64,000 nucleotides of DNA, from NCBI RefSeq assembly GCF_036373705.1, contig NC_089851.1:60373850-60437849 (forward strand), read 5' to 3'. Each line of letters starts with the position of its first letter. Positions within the stretch are counted from its first letter, which is position 1. Below are positions 23,621-38,104 of the stretch, in pieces. The translations under genes and the position numbers were made by a program. A model generated the notes under the pieces. That model saw nothing but the letters and a program-made list of their open reading frames with translations, had not been told where the DNA came from and searched no databases. Source of the DNA: Amia ocellicauda (taxonomy: Eukaryota > Chordata > Actinopteri > Amiiformes > Amiidae).

Positions 23621-24323
23621 CTAAATTGATTTACTTGATGGCACCACTTGATTCCGTTTGTTGTTTCTTACTTTGTGGTTTTCTTTTCTCTGTGGCTCAT
23701 CACCACCAGTGTTACATTTTAGCAGATCGTAGAGGGGACTGGTAATACGGGAGAAGTCTTTGATATATTGCCGATAATAGCTGAGCAGGCCCAGAATCTT
23801 GTGTAGCTCTCCCACCGTGCTTGGTGTCTGTTCCTTAAGCGCCGTTACAGCGGCTGTGTCCACGGGATCAACACGACTGCCTTCAGCTGAGACAATTCTG
23901 CCCAGATAGCGCACCTCCCTCTTAAAGAGCTCACATTTTCTTGGTTTTAACTTGACTCCATGGGATTGCAATCTTTGCAGCACTCGCCTTACTGCTTCCA
24001 CCTGTTCGTTTAAGGACTCCGTGAAGACCAGGATGTCATTTAAATAGGGTATGCAAATTTTATCCCTCAATCCTTCTAGGCATTCCTCCATAAACCGATG
24101 GAACGCGGCACAAGCATTCATAAGGCTGAAAGGGATACGAATCCATTCGTAGAGGCCCCACGGTGTTGTGAATGCAGTCTGGGGACATGAAGCCTTGGTG
24201 GTATGCCTTTCTCTGGTCCAGCAGAGAGAGCCACACATTGCCCCCCAGGCCATTGAGAATATCCTGCACCCTGGGTATTGGCTGGCGATCGGGGATTGTT
24301 TTGCTGTTCAGGCCCCTATGCAC
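23621..24323 (-). pseudogene. Ty3/gypsy reverse transcriptase
   Basis: Two overlapping frames cover the fingers and palm ([23 protein letters not shown], then [20 protein letters not shown] and [11 protein letters not shown]). The active-site box reads YLND at 24035-24046 where YLDD is expected, so one of the two catalytic aspartates is Asn. The thumb region follows ([31 protein letters not shown]). The frameshift near 24200 and the YLND change make it inactive. Confidence 0.85.
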
Positions 24324-24695
24324 AGCCTGAGACTGCCATCCTTTTTACAGACGCAGACAATTGGGGAAAAGTAAGGGGAATGAGACTTGGCCACCCATCC
24401 TTGAGCAATCAGGTCATGTAAATAGTCCTTAATTTCCTGGTATAACGGTTTAGGGACTTGAAGACTCTGTATAGGATGTTGAAGAAAGTGTTTTGTGATA
24501 ATTATATAATGTTTTATATTAATACTAGCATTAGAAATAGTTTTGTATACAGACTGAGCAGATTAGATTTAGCAGGACAAGTAAAGGGTCAACAAGGTCG
24601 ATTTGTTAGAAACTCCTGTCAGTAATGAAAGATTACACAGTGCTGAAATAGCCTACAGATGTCTGCTGAGAATTTGTTTATGACTTAATCGTTTC

Positions 24696-24968
24696 TCAAG
24701 ATAGGCAGAAATTGTTTCTGTTAATGAGCACAGGAATGATTAACTCTTTCTCATTGGTTACAGGGGATGCCAGCTTGAAGGTCATCTCCAACCATCCTGT
24801 GTATGGCATGTTTGTTCCATTGGCTGCCAACAGACGCACACTGTCTGGTGCTTCTGTTGCCTCTGAAATGTTTCTCAGTGTCACCTCAGGTGCGTATTTG
24901 GCTTTCCACTGCTCATCAATACTGCATACTTGGGAGCCTGTGTCCCATAATGCTTCTGTCTTTTGCAT
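24696..24968 (-). pseudogene. Ty3/gypsy aspartic protease
   Basis: The open frame shows the retropepsin active site ALWDTGSQVCSID. It continues through VRLLAANGTNMPYTGWLEM, the second conserved element of the fold. It lies between the zinc knuckle of gag and reverse transcriptase, as expected. About 350 bp between protease and RT (24330-24690) contain stops. Confidence 0.75.
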
Positions 24969-25107
24969 TGTTTACCCACTAAAGACGTGATGGCAGAATG
25001 CTGGTTAACTTGACAAGTGGCAGTTAAAATACTATTAAGTGACTAGAACTCAAGCTGTTTCTGATTGCTCATGCTATCATGTTTTTAGGCCTTCTCTACT
25101 GGTCGGG

Positions 25108-25794
25108 TCACGCCCTGTCCCTTGGGGGCAACCCGCTCCGGTTTAACGCAGCTCCTGGCTGAGGCCTGGGGCCTTTACTCCTACAGCCAGCTGAGAAGTG
25201 TTCACTGCTACCACAGTGGTAACAATGGGTGCAAGGTTCCTCTGCTTTACGCTGCTGGCAATGGAAACATTGTCTGGCTCGCCAAGGACGGGGTTGGCGA
25301 AACTGATAAAGGTGCTGTTGTGGTGGCACCATATACTGCTGGGGATAATACTGTGGTGCTGCAAAACTTGAAGGCTGAGTTGCATAATTGATGGACATGG
25401 GATGCTGCTGAGGGGAAGGATATACAAACGGCCGTCCATGGTGAGTAGAATGTTCTTGTGGAACAGTTGACAACTGAACTAGGTTTGCTGGTGGAAGAGG
25501 TATTTTCTGGTCCTTCACCTGTTGTTGGCTTTGTGAGAACTGGTGTGGAGACATGTACGGACCTGCCTGCTGTTGATATGTAGCTGTATCTGGTTTCCAG
25601 GTCTGATGCTCTTGGGCTTGGGTCCATCTTGATGTCTGTCGGGAACCCAGAGATGAGATCTGATGCTGTGGGGACACTGCTGCTGCTGGTTCTTTGTTAT
25701 AGACTGCGAAACACTGCTGAGGAACAGATAAGGGTTGTTGGATTGTCTTTTTAATCTGCATGATATCATCACTCAGGCTTTTCAGTTGTGACAT
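25108..25794 (-). pseudogene. gypsy gag, nucleocapsid part
   Basis: This frame is rich in Gln, Pro and Ser. It ends with a zinc knuckle of CX2CX4HX4C form (CYHCGSSEHFSAGC), preceded by a cysteine-containing stretch (RQCFHCQQRKAEEPCTHC). The nucleocapsid binds the element's RNA. It sits in the same orientation and just upstream of the protease. Confidence 0.75.
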
Positions 25795-25981
25795 TAAATC
25801 GAACTTTTTAAATTTTAAATCGAGACTGTTTGGCCTGGAATTGTTGTTCAGGGGCAGGCTTGTTTAGCTGCACAGCATGAACACTACCACTCTTATCATA
25901 TTTTCGTTTGTTCTGTGTTTCAGATTCATTGGAACAAGCCACGAATTTTTCCAGCAACACGGTGGGATCTGACAGGTATGG

Positions 25982-26278
25982 TTAAAGGTCACTTTGGATG
26001 TGGTCGTTTTGCAATCCGGTCAAAACTGTGTGCAAGAACATTTTGTGGACCAGAGCATGATCATATTTTAACCCTGAGTCATCCTCCTGAATTTTCTGTC
26101 TAAGATTAAGGGCTCGTAGGAAGCTTTGTGGAGTTTCTCTAGGGCACTGAGCTTCTGTGGTGAGCTGCTTATATAGTTCAGTAGCATTTTTCTCCTGATA
26201 ATGAGAGCAAAGTATCCATCTCAGCATTGGGAGTGTCAGCCCTGCCTTTCCCTCAAGATAGCTCCGCAGCTGAAGCAC
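25982..26278 (-). pseudogene. gypsy gag, capsid part
   Basis: A short frame with helical capsid-like sequence (LRSYLEGKAGLTLPMLRW, FLRALNLRQKIQ, HKMFLHTVLTGL). It is separated from the preceding and following gag frames by stops. The assignment rests mainly on position between the first gag frame and the zinc knuckle. Confidence 0.55.
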
Positions 26279-26421
26279 TGGTGTGATAGCTCTGATGACA
26301 GAATCTATTAATTCCTGTTTTAGATAGCCCTTATGGAGTCCACTTTCTATCTGCCATGCCAGACTGGAGAATGAGAGCCGATCCTTTTGTCCTCAGTCTC
26401 CTATTAGACCAGAAATTCTTT

Positions 26422-27003
26422 CTAGCATGCTGAGGTAACTGGTCTCTTTAATATGGGTGGAGAATAAACTGGGCCATGGTCTACATATGTCTGTCCATTT
26501 CCTGCATGCTGTGGTGCGGCTGGACTAATGTGCATGGCAGAAAACAGTTCAGCTGCATTTCTTTTACTCTCTGACATCGTTCTCTGGACTGTGTTAACAT
26601 CTCCAGGTTTATTTTCCTCTCTTTCTGTCCCTGGTTCAGATGTATTAATTGTGATTCCCATGAGCTGACTCAGTTTATCATTAATCATTAAGAGTTCAGC
26701 CATGCCGCCATCTTCTAACTCATCTAGCTCATTTCTCAGAAGATGGTTACTAAGGTGGCTCAACAGAGACAAATGAGTCACATGTGTCTCATCCTCTCGT
26801 GTTAGGTGAAGAAAGACACTGAGTTCTGCCAGCTTTTTGCGTAATAGTGTGCATAATTTCTCACCAATTTCATCCTGAAGCGGTTTAAGCTCATCCATTT
26901 TTAGCTGCCATGTAGACACACCGTTGAGAGTGGCGTTTACCTTACTGACTTGACCTTGCTGCCGCTGGTAACAAACTGAACCTCCAGCACAGGCACTGCT
27001 CAC
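26422..27003 (-). pseudogene. gypsy gag, N-terminal part
   Basis: A 193-codon frame begins the element's coding region. It is predicted helical and charged (ELKPLQDEIGEKLCTLLRKK and a Leu-rich HLSLLSHLSNHLLRNELDEL segment). I do not recognise a specific domain; it is called gag from its position between the 5' LTR and the capsid piece. Confidence 0.5.
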
Positions 27004-27680
27004 TCAGTCTTTCCCACTACTTGCCCTGAATGTCTCACACTTCTGCTCCTCTGGATCACTAATAAGGGGATGATGTTGCTAATCTCAACATAAATGAATA
27101 CAAATTATGTACATTAACACATGTGCATAGTCTCAACACAACTTTGAATTACATGCTGTTAATGTTAACACTTTCACAATTTCATTCATGCCATGTATGT
27201 AAATAAGTTCACTAGACTACATAGCCTACGCCATATACATACTCACACTATCAGTGAATCAGCACGAAATAAACTCACAACACAGAATTAATGAATGAAG
27301 GAAAACATGAAACACATACAATGACACTACATATATACCGTCTGTAATTCAGTCATCTCATTCACCAGCATGCACGCTAATTGCGGCACATCTGCTAACC
27401 ATGTGTTCAGCACCGATCGTTAACATTAAACAGAGGTTACAGACATAACACTCATACACATCTCGTAAAACAATCAATATAGAAAACAGTCTTTCTTATA
27501 AAGCGATTAGAACAATGATGGTGTGCATTTTGTACATTTTATACCTGTTAAGGATGATATTAAATGAATACACGTTAAAGTGATGCTTCTTCACCGATGC
27601 TTTATCATGAATTAAGCGTATGGCGAGAACTCCCTCTACAAATGTACACAACGACGTGCACATGCACGTATAACCAATCA
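27004..27680. other. Leader between gag and 5' LTR
   Basis: There is no reading frame of note. A primer-binding site should lie directly beside the LTR at about 27660-27680 on the minus strand, but I cannot match one to a known tRNA end with confidence. Confidence 0.4.
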
Positions 27681-27842
27681 CACATGAAAACACAGAAATA
27701 CGAAAACTGTGACAGTGCTAATAATCATGCAACATATCATGGGGAGAAAAATATAAAGGAATAAAATCTATCAAGGAATAAGAAACTGTTATAATTATAT
27801 TGAGAATTATCCAATGTAAGGAGAATTATTCAGCATACCACA
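27681..27842 (-). repeat. 5' LTR of the Ty3/gypsy element
   Basis: It starts at 27842 on the minus strand with the same TGTGGTATGCTGAATAATTC as the 3' copy at 21003 and runs parallel to it for about 160 bp. The true inner boundary may lie further in if the 3' copy is truncated. Confidence 0.75.
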
Positions 27843-28113
27843 CTTGCTCCTAGCTGCACTAGTAGAGCAGCCGTCCTTGCTATTCTAAGCAGAGGGTGTA
27901 AGAGTTGAGCTCTGCTGATTGCATACAGTTCCCGGTAAGAGCGTGACTGCCGTCCTTGCTCTTTGGCGGCCTAGGTGTGGCCTTGCGCGGCCCCTGGGAT
28001 TACTGTCTGGAGTTGTGTTGTCAAGGTCCCCTAGCGGTTCACCTCGGGGCAGGCTCCCTTATCAGCTCACTGCCTCCTCCTTTGCAACGGTTTTGTTTGA
28101 CAGTAACCCCTCC

Positions 28114-28200
28114 CCCTTGGGCAGTGCTTCTGACGTTAAAGATAACAAACGGTTGCAAATGCAACCCCGGTTTTCTGAAAAAGGAAGCACTGCCCAAGGG
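28114..28200. repeat. 17-bp perfect inverted repeat with smaller inner hairpin
   Basis: CCCTTGGGCAGTGCTTC at 28114-28130 is exactly reverse-complemented at 28184-28200. Inside lies a second small palindrome, GGTTGCAAATGCAACC (28151-28166). The surrounding 27843-28330 is moderately GC-rich and has no recognisable gene. Confidence 0.8.
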
Positions 28201-28384
28201 TTGCAAGGATGAACCTGCGACAGACGTCACGCTCAATAGAACAGGAAGTGGGAAGGGACCTGTTCTGAGTGACGCACGCAGGGGCCAAGGGCAAATTCGA
28301 TAGTGACGTTTTTGATCAGGATCCTACAAAGATTCCCAACTTATCATTCTGTGCTGCAATTTCAGAGTATATTGAGATATTAAA

Positions 28385-28560
28385 CTACATAAATTATTAT
28401 TATTATTATCATTTAGCTGACACTCTTATCCAGGGCAACTTACATTTGTACCCATTTATACAGCTGGGCATTTTACTGGAGCAATCTAAGTTAAGTATCT
28501 TGCTCAAGGGTACAACAGCACTGCCCCACCCGGGATTTGAGCCCATGGGCAAACACACCT
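28385..28560 (+). repeat. Dispersed repeat fragment
   Basis: After a short TTA run, the sequence CATTTAGCTGACACTCTTAT, then CCAGGGCAACTTACATTTG and the later TTGCTCAAGGGTACAACAGCA and CCGGGATTTGAGCCC, is a well-known vertebrate dispersed-repeat arrangement. The class is not certain. It is the longest copy in the window. Confidence 0.6.
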
Positions 28561-31500
28561 CCACCTCATCCTCATTCTGCAAAAAAATGGCTCCCTTCCT
28601 TCCCTGTGTCTCCTGCTGAATTGGAAGCGGCTCTAATGAGGATCCCTGCTGTGTGAGTCGAAAGGGATGCCCAGTGATCAGTTTCCCATGAATAATTGAG
28701 GACAGCTTCCCAGTGTCTCTGTTGCAGCCGCCCGGCCTCAGGTAGGGCTGAGTGTGTCTGTGGCTATGACTCTGGCTGGGGCTGTAGATGGGGCCGGGGC
28801 TCTGTCTTTGGCTCGGGCCCCTACGGAGAGCGTGTTGCCCCCTCTCTCCCTGAGGACTCCGCTGGGGAAGGTGAGAGCAGGCAGTCGCATGGTGTGTGCC
28901 TCGTGCCCGTAGCCCATCTCCGTCCCTGTCCCATGTCCGGTAACAGCGGCTGTGTGGACCTGCCGGAGCCCGTGCTGCTGGTGGTTTCTGCTGGGCTCGA
29001 GGACGAACTGTTCACCGCAAAGACATGGTGATCTGCGGACTGCTGTGGAATTACAGCACTGATCACTTAACGTCAGAGTGACTAGATTTTTATATTCCTG
29101 GTGAGAGAGTGTGTGGATGATGTTGTTAGATAGGTGAATCTGCGTGTTTTCTTCGCTGACTCCTCCACCTGTAAGTGAACGACTTTCTGCACAGCTGTTA
29201 ACCCCTTGTGCCCTGACAGTAATAACGAGAGGGTGAAGGGGGGGCCCAATTAAATAATGATGATGATTATGTTGCACATCTGGCTGATATTCAGAAGTAA
29301 AGGTAAACACTGATAGTGCAGACAGGTCGTGTTGAGCAGTACAGAGAAAAAGAGCAGCGAAAAAATGTTTTAATGCAAATATTGAACATTGACAGCGGTT
29401 TTTAGATTTGTACAATATCTGTAGAACAGGTGTGGGATCAGCTGCATAACTATGAAGTGCATGGAGAGAGTGGGGGGACAGTGTCGGAGGCCTGAGAGGC
29501 CAGAGCATCTGAACTTCACAGCAACACAAACACACAGACTGACTGTCCTGGAAGTAAACGAGACGCCGGAAAGCACGATTCAGCCAAAGGCACATTTATC
29601 CACCCAGTGTTTAAATTTCACCGTTAATTCAAGGAAGTTTAATAGCCTCCTTAATTAGGAAGACAGTATGTTAGCTCCCTATGTTAGGACCACTGCTTTT
29701 GTAAAATGCCCCGTTCTGGGAGTATTTGATGGGCTTTAATGCAATGAAACAATGAGTCCTGCCCAGAAGTCAGAGGCAGCGTCTGTGTTTACGCAGTGCT
29801 CTGGTCAGAAACAGCCTCCTGGTCGAGTCGTGTTTGATCTGACTGAGAGTTAAAAGCTTGCAGGAGAGATTGTGTTGTTTCCACGTTACTGGTCTTGAGC
29901 TCCACCCGGTTCCACAGAGCGCTGGAGGTGACAAACCAGGGCGGCTTGTCCAGTAATTCAGCCCAACGGTACTTGCTGTGTAATCTGTAGCACTTTGCAG
30001 TGTGTGTGCGTATGATCACATTACCACTCTACTCTCTGTGAGCCCAGCTGGTCTGGGTGGCTGAGTCACTGGGAAGGCAGAGGAGTCGGATAATTTCCTC
30101 CAGACTCTGGGAGTCGGCGTCGGCCTTGGGTGGCAACTACGCATTGTGGGATTTGGAGAAACGTGTTTACAAAATGTAATGAGTTTCTCACTCATCTTAC
30201 AAGACTTAAACCTGGGTCTCGACTGATCAACGCAGTCTTTGAAACAAGTGGAGCTCTTCAGTTTATCTTCATTTGGTTGTGTCTCCTTCACACCCAGCGT
30301 CTCTGTCTCTTACTGCAGCGTTGTAGTGATTCTGTGTGACCTCTCAGTGACCTGGTCATCCCTGTGTTTTTAACAGAAAGCACTTCCACATAAACGGTTG
30401 TGCATTAAATCGCTCTTCTAATAGAAATATCAGCTCAGGGTCAGAACCACTGGGCTGTAAGTCAGCAGAACAAGAGTGGAAGCCCCTTCCAGCTAAGTTT
30501 TGATTTGAAAGATCTTGCTGCAGTTAATAGTTATACTGTGTTTGGTTTGTTTGACTCTTCTAGGTAACGAGGTTCCCGACCCCTGAGCTACAGGTGCTAA
30601 GGACTTCAAATATGGTTCTGCATTGAGGTCCGTAAACTCTGCTTCTCTTATCGTCCTGTAATGGGCCTTGCAGTGCAACTGGGGGGAGATCCCAGTAGCA
30701 TGAGAGTCAATCTGCTGTGTAATCCCTCTGGGGCAGATTTGGACAAAGATACCCCACTGTGTGGTACATATGTTGGTTCCAGAAGTGCTGCGATTGGGTT
30801 TGAAAGCTTATAGATTTTATGTTTGATCTGGTGTGGGTCTACAAAAAATGCCACATCCACGCCGTGCACATGAGAGTGGGCAGGGGGTTCTTCTTTAATT
30901 ATTGCCCTCAACTAAACCCTCGGGGCAGCATTGTAGTCCCACCTCCGAGCTCTAGACACGGACAGGTGATTGGTTCCCCTGTCTGCCTTGTTTGACGGCT
31001 GTTTTCCTTGTCATTCCAAAGCTGTTGTTTGAAGGATTGCATGAGTTCCCCTTGTCACTTTGTAATGTCATTATTATTGTTTTGTTTTATTTTAAATTGT
31101 TATTAATACCTTTTGTTTGTGATTCAGGTTGAATTACATCTCAAATCCTGCCATCATCAGGCGTGAATCACTGGTCATATCGATGTGTGTTGATTGTGAT
31201 CAAACGATTGAATTATAAAAGTGTTATTTTTAAATGGTGAATCACGCAGTTTATTATTGCAGACCTTTTTCACATTTTATTAGCAGACACCTATATCCAA
31301 TATACGCAGAGCTCATATATTTGAAGTATCTCATGAAACTGGAATAAATGGATCACATTTCATCACTAGCGATGTTTGTCTCCTTCCGCTTGTGGAAAGT
31401 CTCCCTTCTGACTTCAACCGACCCACAGCCCTCACACCTCTGCTGATCTCCTCCATGACCGACTGGCTCATCCAGCGCTCAAACAGACGTGTGGTCGTCC

Positions 31501-32101
31501 GCGCAGAGGTCCGGTTGTGCGGCAGAAACGTCCCGCTGATCATGAAGGCAGAGACCTGTTTTCACAGTGTGGATCGGCTCAGAGAGGAGCTGGGCTTCTG
31601 TTTTGGGTTTTCTCTCATTTGTTTGGCACTATAAATCAACCTGCACTGATTTCACCACAGACTCCCTGTTTCTGTGTCTATTTCCTGAGGGCAAGGCAGG
31701 GTCAATACTAGTATTCTTCATAAAACATGAGAGAGATGAGATTGAATAAAATGCATCGTTCTTATTATTATTATTATTATTGTAATTATTTACTTCTTAA
31801 CAGACACCCTTATCCGGGGGAGTGAATCAAAAGAGCAAAAATACAAATCGGGCATAACACAAACTAAAGGTCCAAAATGAATGAGGTTTATTATTAATTC
31901 CTTAATTCATTATTACTATTACATATTTAATTCATTTTGCCACGTGATCGTTCCATTTTATTTGAGAAACAGACTTTTTTGATGCTTGTCAATCTTCCTT
32001 CCTGTGTGGAAGCACTAAACCACTAAACCAGCACATACGCATGAAATGTGAAGTGGTTTTAAGTGGCCTACTAACGCAGCCAACTGTCCTGATTAGGTGT
32101 C
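28561..32101. other. Unassigned stretch with GC-rich patch
   Basis: From 28690 to 29060 the sequence is GC-rich and open on both strands, including a 285-codon minus frame (28738-29595), but none shows a recognisable domain. Around 31380-31620 both strands are open for 70-80 codons, again unassigned. Pieces of the short dispersed repeat lie at 31262-31310 and 31775-31825. The rest shows nothing I can support. Confidence 0.4.
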
Positions 32102-32109
32102 ATCTATAT

Positions 32110-32357
32110 CAGGGGTTCCCAGCCCCGGTCCTGCAGGAGCTCCAACCCTGCTGGTTAATTGAACCCTTAATTGAACTAATTGACTTTCTAAATTGTGTAA
32201 CAGATAAAAAGCTGGTTCCTTAGGAAAATAAGTTCCTTATACAATTGTAAACTGAAAAGCCCTAATGTTTAAATTATTTAAAAGGAAATTATTAGTTGAA
32301 TTAAGGGTTCAATTAAGTAATTGAGAGCTCCCCCAGAAGCAGGGCTGGGAACCCCTG
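32110..32357. mobile_element. hAT-type MITE with perfect 8-bp target duplication
   Basis: The 248-bp element is bounded by inverted repeats beginning CAGGGGTTCCCAGCCC at both ends and is flanked on both sides by ATCTATAT (32102-32109 and 32358-32365). Eight-base duplications are the signature of hAT transposition. The interior is AT-rich with no coding capacity and is itself partly palindromic (TTAATTGAACCCTTAATTGA and its complement). Confidence 0.92.
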
Positions 32358-32623
32358 ATCTATATGACTGAAGTATTGGAATTAGTTTAAAATAAATGTA
32401 TACATTGAGACAAAGGTGTGTGTGTGTGTGTGGGGGGGTGGGGTTACAGAACTCTATTGCATATGTTTTTTGTACATTAATAATGCAGCACTTATGAGAC
32501 TTTAAAGTAGCTGTCACAGATCAAAACAGACTCTGTGAAATATTCTCAAAACGAATTGTCCCTCCTCACCAGCACAAAAGCCCTGCTACACAATCACAAT
32601 CACACTAAATTAAAGCAAAACAT

Positions 32624-32629
32624 TTTATT
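32624..32629 (-). terminator. Candidate poly(A) signal of the kinase gene
   Basis: AATAAA on the minus strand, about 225 nt past the stop codon at 32852-32854, in the right orientation for the kinase transcript. Confidence 0.4.
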
Positions 32630-32851
32630 GGGCAAAGAGAAAAAGAAATCCACCAATGATTTGGATAGGAAGCCTTCATCAGGGCATAATGTATGGAGCA
32701 TTGTAAGGCTCAAAATTAAATCTTAAAGATATATAAAGTTAAATAAAGTTTTTTTAATTTAGTGCTTGAAGAGCTGTGGGGCTTTCTGTTTTCTGCTCGT
32801 TAAAATACAGCTCTGCAGGATCTCTTTTCCAAACGTCCATGACGGCCAACC

Positions 32852-35800
<2,949 letters not shown>

Positions 35801-35950
35801 CTTCTCTGTATCTCTCTCTCTCAATGGGTATAGTCCTTACCACAGTGTCAAACCTCGCAGCTGAGAGATTGAACGAATGTGTAGTGTCTTCCAGGTGTGC
35901 TCAATAATGAGCCTGGCATAAGAACGTTGGCATAGAACTCGGGAGCCAGG

Positions 35951-35958
35951 TGACGTCA
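35951..35958. promoter_or_regulatory. Palindromic CRE-like site upstream of the kinase
   Basis: TGACGTCA, the full consensus for CREB/ATF factors, lies about 150 bp upstream of the kinase start codon in a locally CpG-richer stretch. This spacing fits a promoter-proximal element. Function is inferred from motif and position only. Confidence 0.4.
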
Positions 35959-35959
35959 C

Positions 35960-38100
35960 AGTGCTGCAATGGCAATGCCTGCAACTTAAATGTCCGTTGG
36001 ACTGCTCGCGTTTCTTCACATGATCACATGACCTCCACATGCACAGGACACATGTGGCCCAAAGCCGCCTTAACACATATGTGACCGATCGAAAACTTAC
36101 ACACGTTTTTCAAGGCGGTCGAGGGCGGCCTGTCTGTCAATGTGATCGCCGTGACGGCACTCAAGACCCAGACTCAAACTGTGCGGGTTCAAAGGAAACG
36201 CCGCTGCTCGCAATGCATAGAAAATACAGGCACCAATAATAGCCCAGACGTGTATTTAAACGATGTGTTCAGCAGGCAGAATTCTCAACGGTTCAATTCA
36301 AACAGCTTCAAATTAAAATTATATGTGATGTGTATATGAGGTGTAAAAGAGTGATATTTGTTAAGGTTTAGTCAATGCAAATATGAATGTACGCATACAA
36401 TGTGATCTTTAATATGAATACATTACAGAATCTACCCATACTTTCCACATGCCTGTCAGTAGCCATAATAATGGCTGAAAATAACGCACCCCACCCTGCC
36501 TTCCTTTTGATTAATAAAGTATTAATAATACATGCAATGGCATAGAACATCTTATGGTATTTAATACATGTAACTAACGGTGAATCTAAATTATTTTCTC
36601 GATTTAAATGTATCACTATCGTTAATTTAATAAAGGATGTTTTACATTGGCCACATTTCTATAAATTCTGATGCTGTATTATGCAACGTAATCCTTGTTG
36701 TTATGTACAAATAAATATATGATCGATTTTTGTAATTTCTGTATCTGATATAAAGTCCACATATCACTGCATAGAATAGTACAGCGTTGTACAGAGTATT
36801 TGAGTATTGACTCTTTATTCTTATAAATGAAATGCATCATCAGGGAGCCGCTGTAAATGTACAGAATGGCTTGATATGGTATTAAGGAACACAGGATTAA
36901 AGATTGCGGAAGAGTTCTTCTCACACAAAAGTACGAAAATTCCCGCTGGGAAACGGACGTGTCTTGTATTTCGCTGTGCAGACATGAGTTTAACACAGAC
37001 TATTATTATAAATCTCCTTCCAGTACTCCAGATTATTCCCGAAGTTTTGTATCCTACACCGAGAAGCAAACAACATTTGTTTTTAGACGAAAAAGCCTGC
37101 TTTGTAAGGAGCAGACGAAACTTTGGAGAGAATGTGTCAGCCGTAAAATTAACTGAAACATCAATTAAATTACATACATTAAATACAAAAAAGATGTTCA
37201 AGCAAAAACTGCACAATCGCAGTAGGGGTTGTAGCATTTTGTGGTCCGAGGTGCAGTGGTCCGGACCAGGCCGCAGAGCAGAGCAGTGCAGTGCAGTGCG
37301 GACCTCGGAAATTGTACGCAGACCAAGGCATAACATATCAATTTTCAAGCAGCACAGCTGTACTCTGTGGTTAACAGACATAATCCCACTCGTGTATTGT
37401 GCGGAAGTCTAAGAACAGAAAGCATGTGTACCGGTGTGATGACAGGACAATATGAACGTGTGTGATTATTATCACTGTAGTCTGGATAGTTTTTAGGAGT
37501 TTAGAAAACTAAAGCAATGGCAGCGCAGTGACAGTGTCGGGGCTGCAGCACTAGAGCTCTCGGCGCTCCGGACCGGACACTGTGCGCATGTGACCACTTT
37601 CTCATTTTGTTTCTGATTTGTGTTTTTGTTTTTAAAAGGCATAACTATATCAGCTACTTAGTGGTTAACATACTTAATGCCTTCCCCGTTATTGCACGGG
37701 ATAATAACAGTAAACATTATTATTATTATTATTATACAGTAGGGTTGATAACTATAATATTATATGTTTATGATTTGTATTATTATGTTTGTAGTTTCCA
37801 CATATGTCGACCACGTATTTTACAGTAAACGGGTTTTAGACGATATGTCCAAAGAAAAGAAAAGAAAAAAACATCTCAGTTTGCGCTACGTGATCTGGAC
37901 CACTCCGCGGACCACTGTGCCGAGGTCCAGACCACTACTTGGACCACTGTGCCGAGGTACGCAATACTCGAGAGTGCCCTCGCTGTAGCCTTTGTAAGAC
38001 CATTAGATGCTCTTCCACTATGGAAGTGGTGGCACTAGATTATTTTTTCTAAGCTTGCCCGAATGATTCTAAGCCTTGTGTGCTAGTGATGCCTGATTTA
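35960..38100. other. Unassigned stretch with a palindromic motif pair
   Basis: No gene is recognised. CCGAGGTGCAGTGGTCC at 37246-37262 is reverse-complemented with one mismatch at 37909-37926 and again at 37941-37958 (GGACCACTGTGCCGAGGT). This may mark the ends of an old non-autonomous element. The frames open at 36876-37412 on both strands show no domain. A short ATT run is at 37717-37735. Confidence 0.4.
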
Positions 38101-38104
38101 TTTT

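Noticed and set aside
20840-27842. Endogenous retrovirus with envelope gene
   Set aside because: The domain set and order are those of a Ty3/gypsy retrotransposon; I see no envelope-like frame between integrase and the 3' LTR.
28738-29595. 285-codon open frame on the minus strand
   Set aside because: No domain, low-complexity GC-driven composition, and an overlapping open frame on the other strand. Likely spurious.
36821-37412. Overlapping open frames of 178-186 codons on both strands
   Set aside because: No recognisable family in either, and the two mirror each other; no splice or regulatory support.
37246-37958. Terminal inverted repeats of a transposon
   Set aside because: The motif matches over only 17-18 bases, occurs twice on one side, and no target duplication is seen. 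Kept only as a note.
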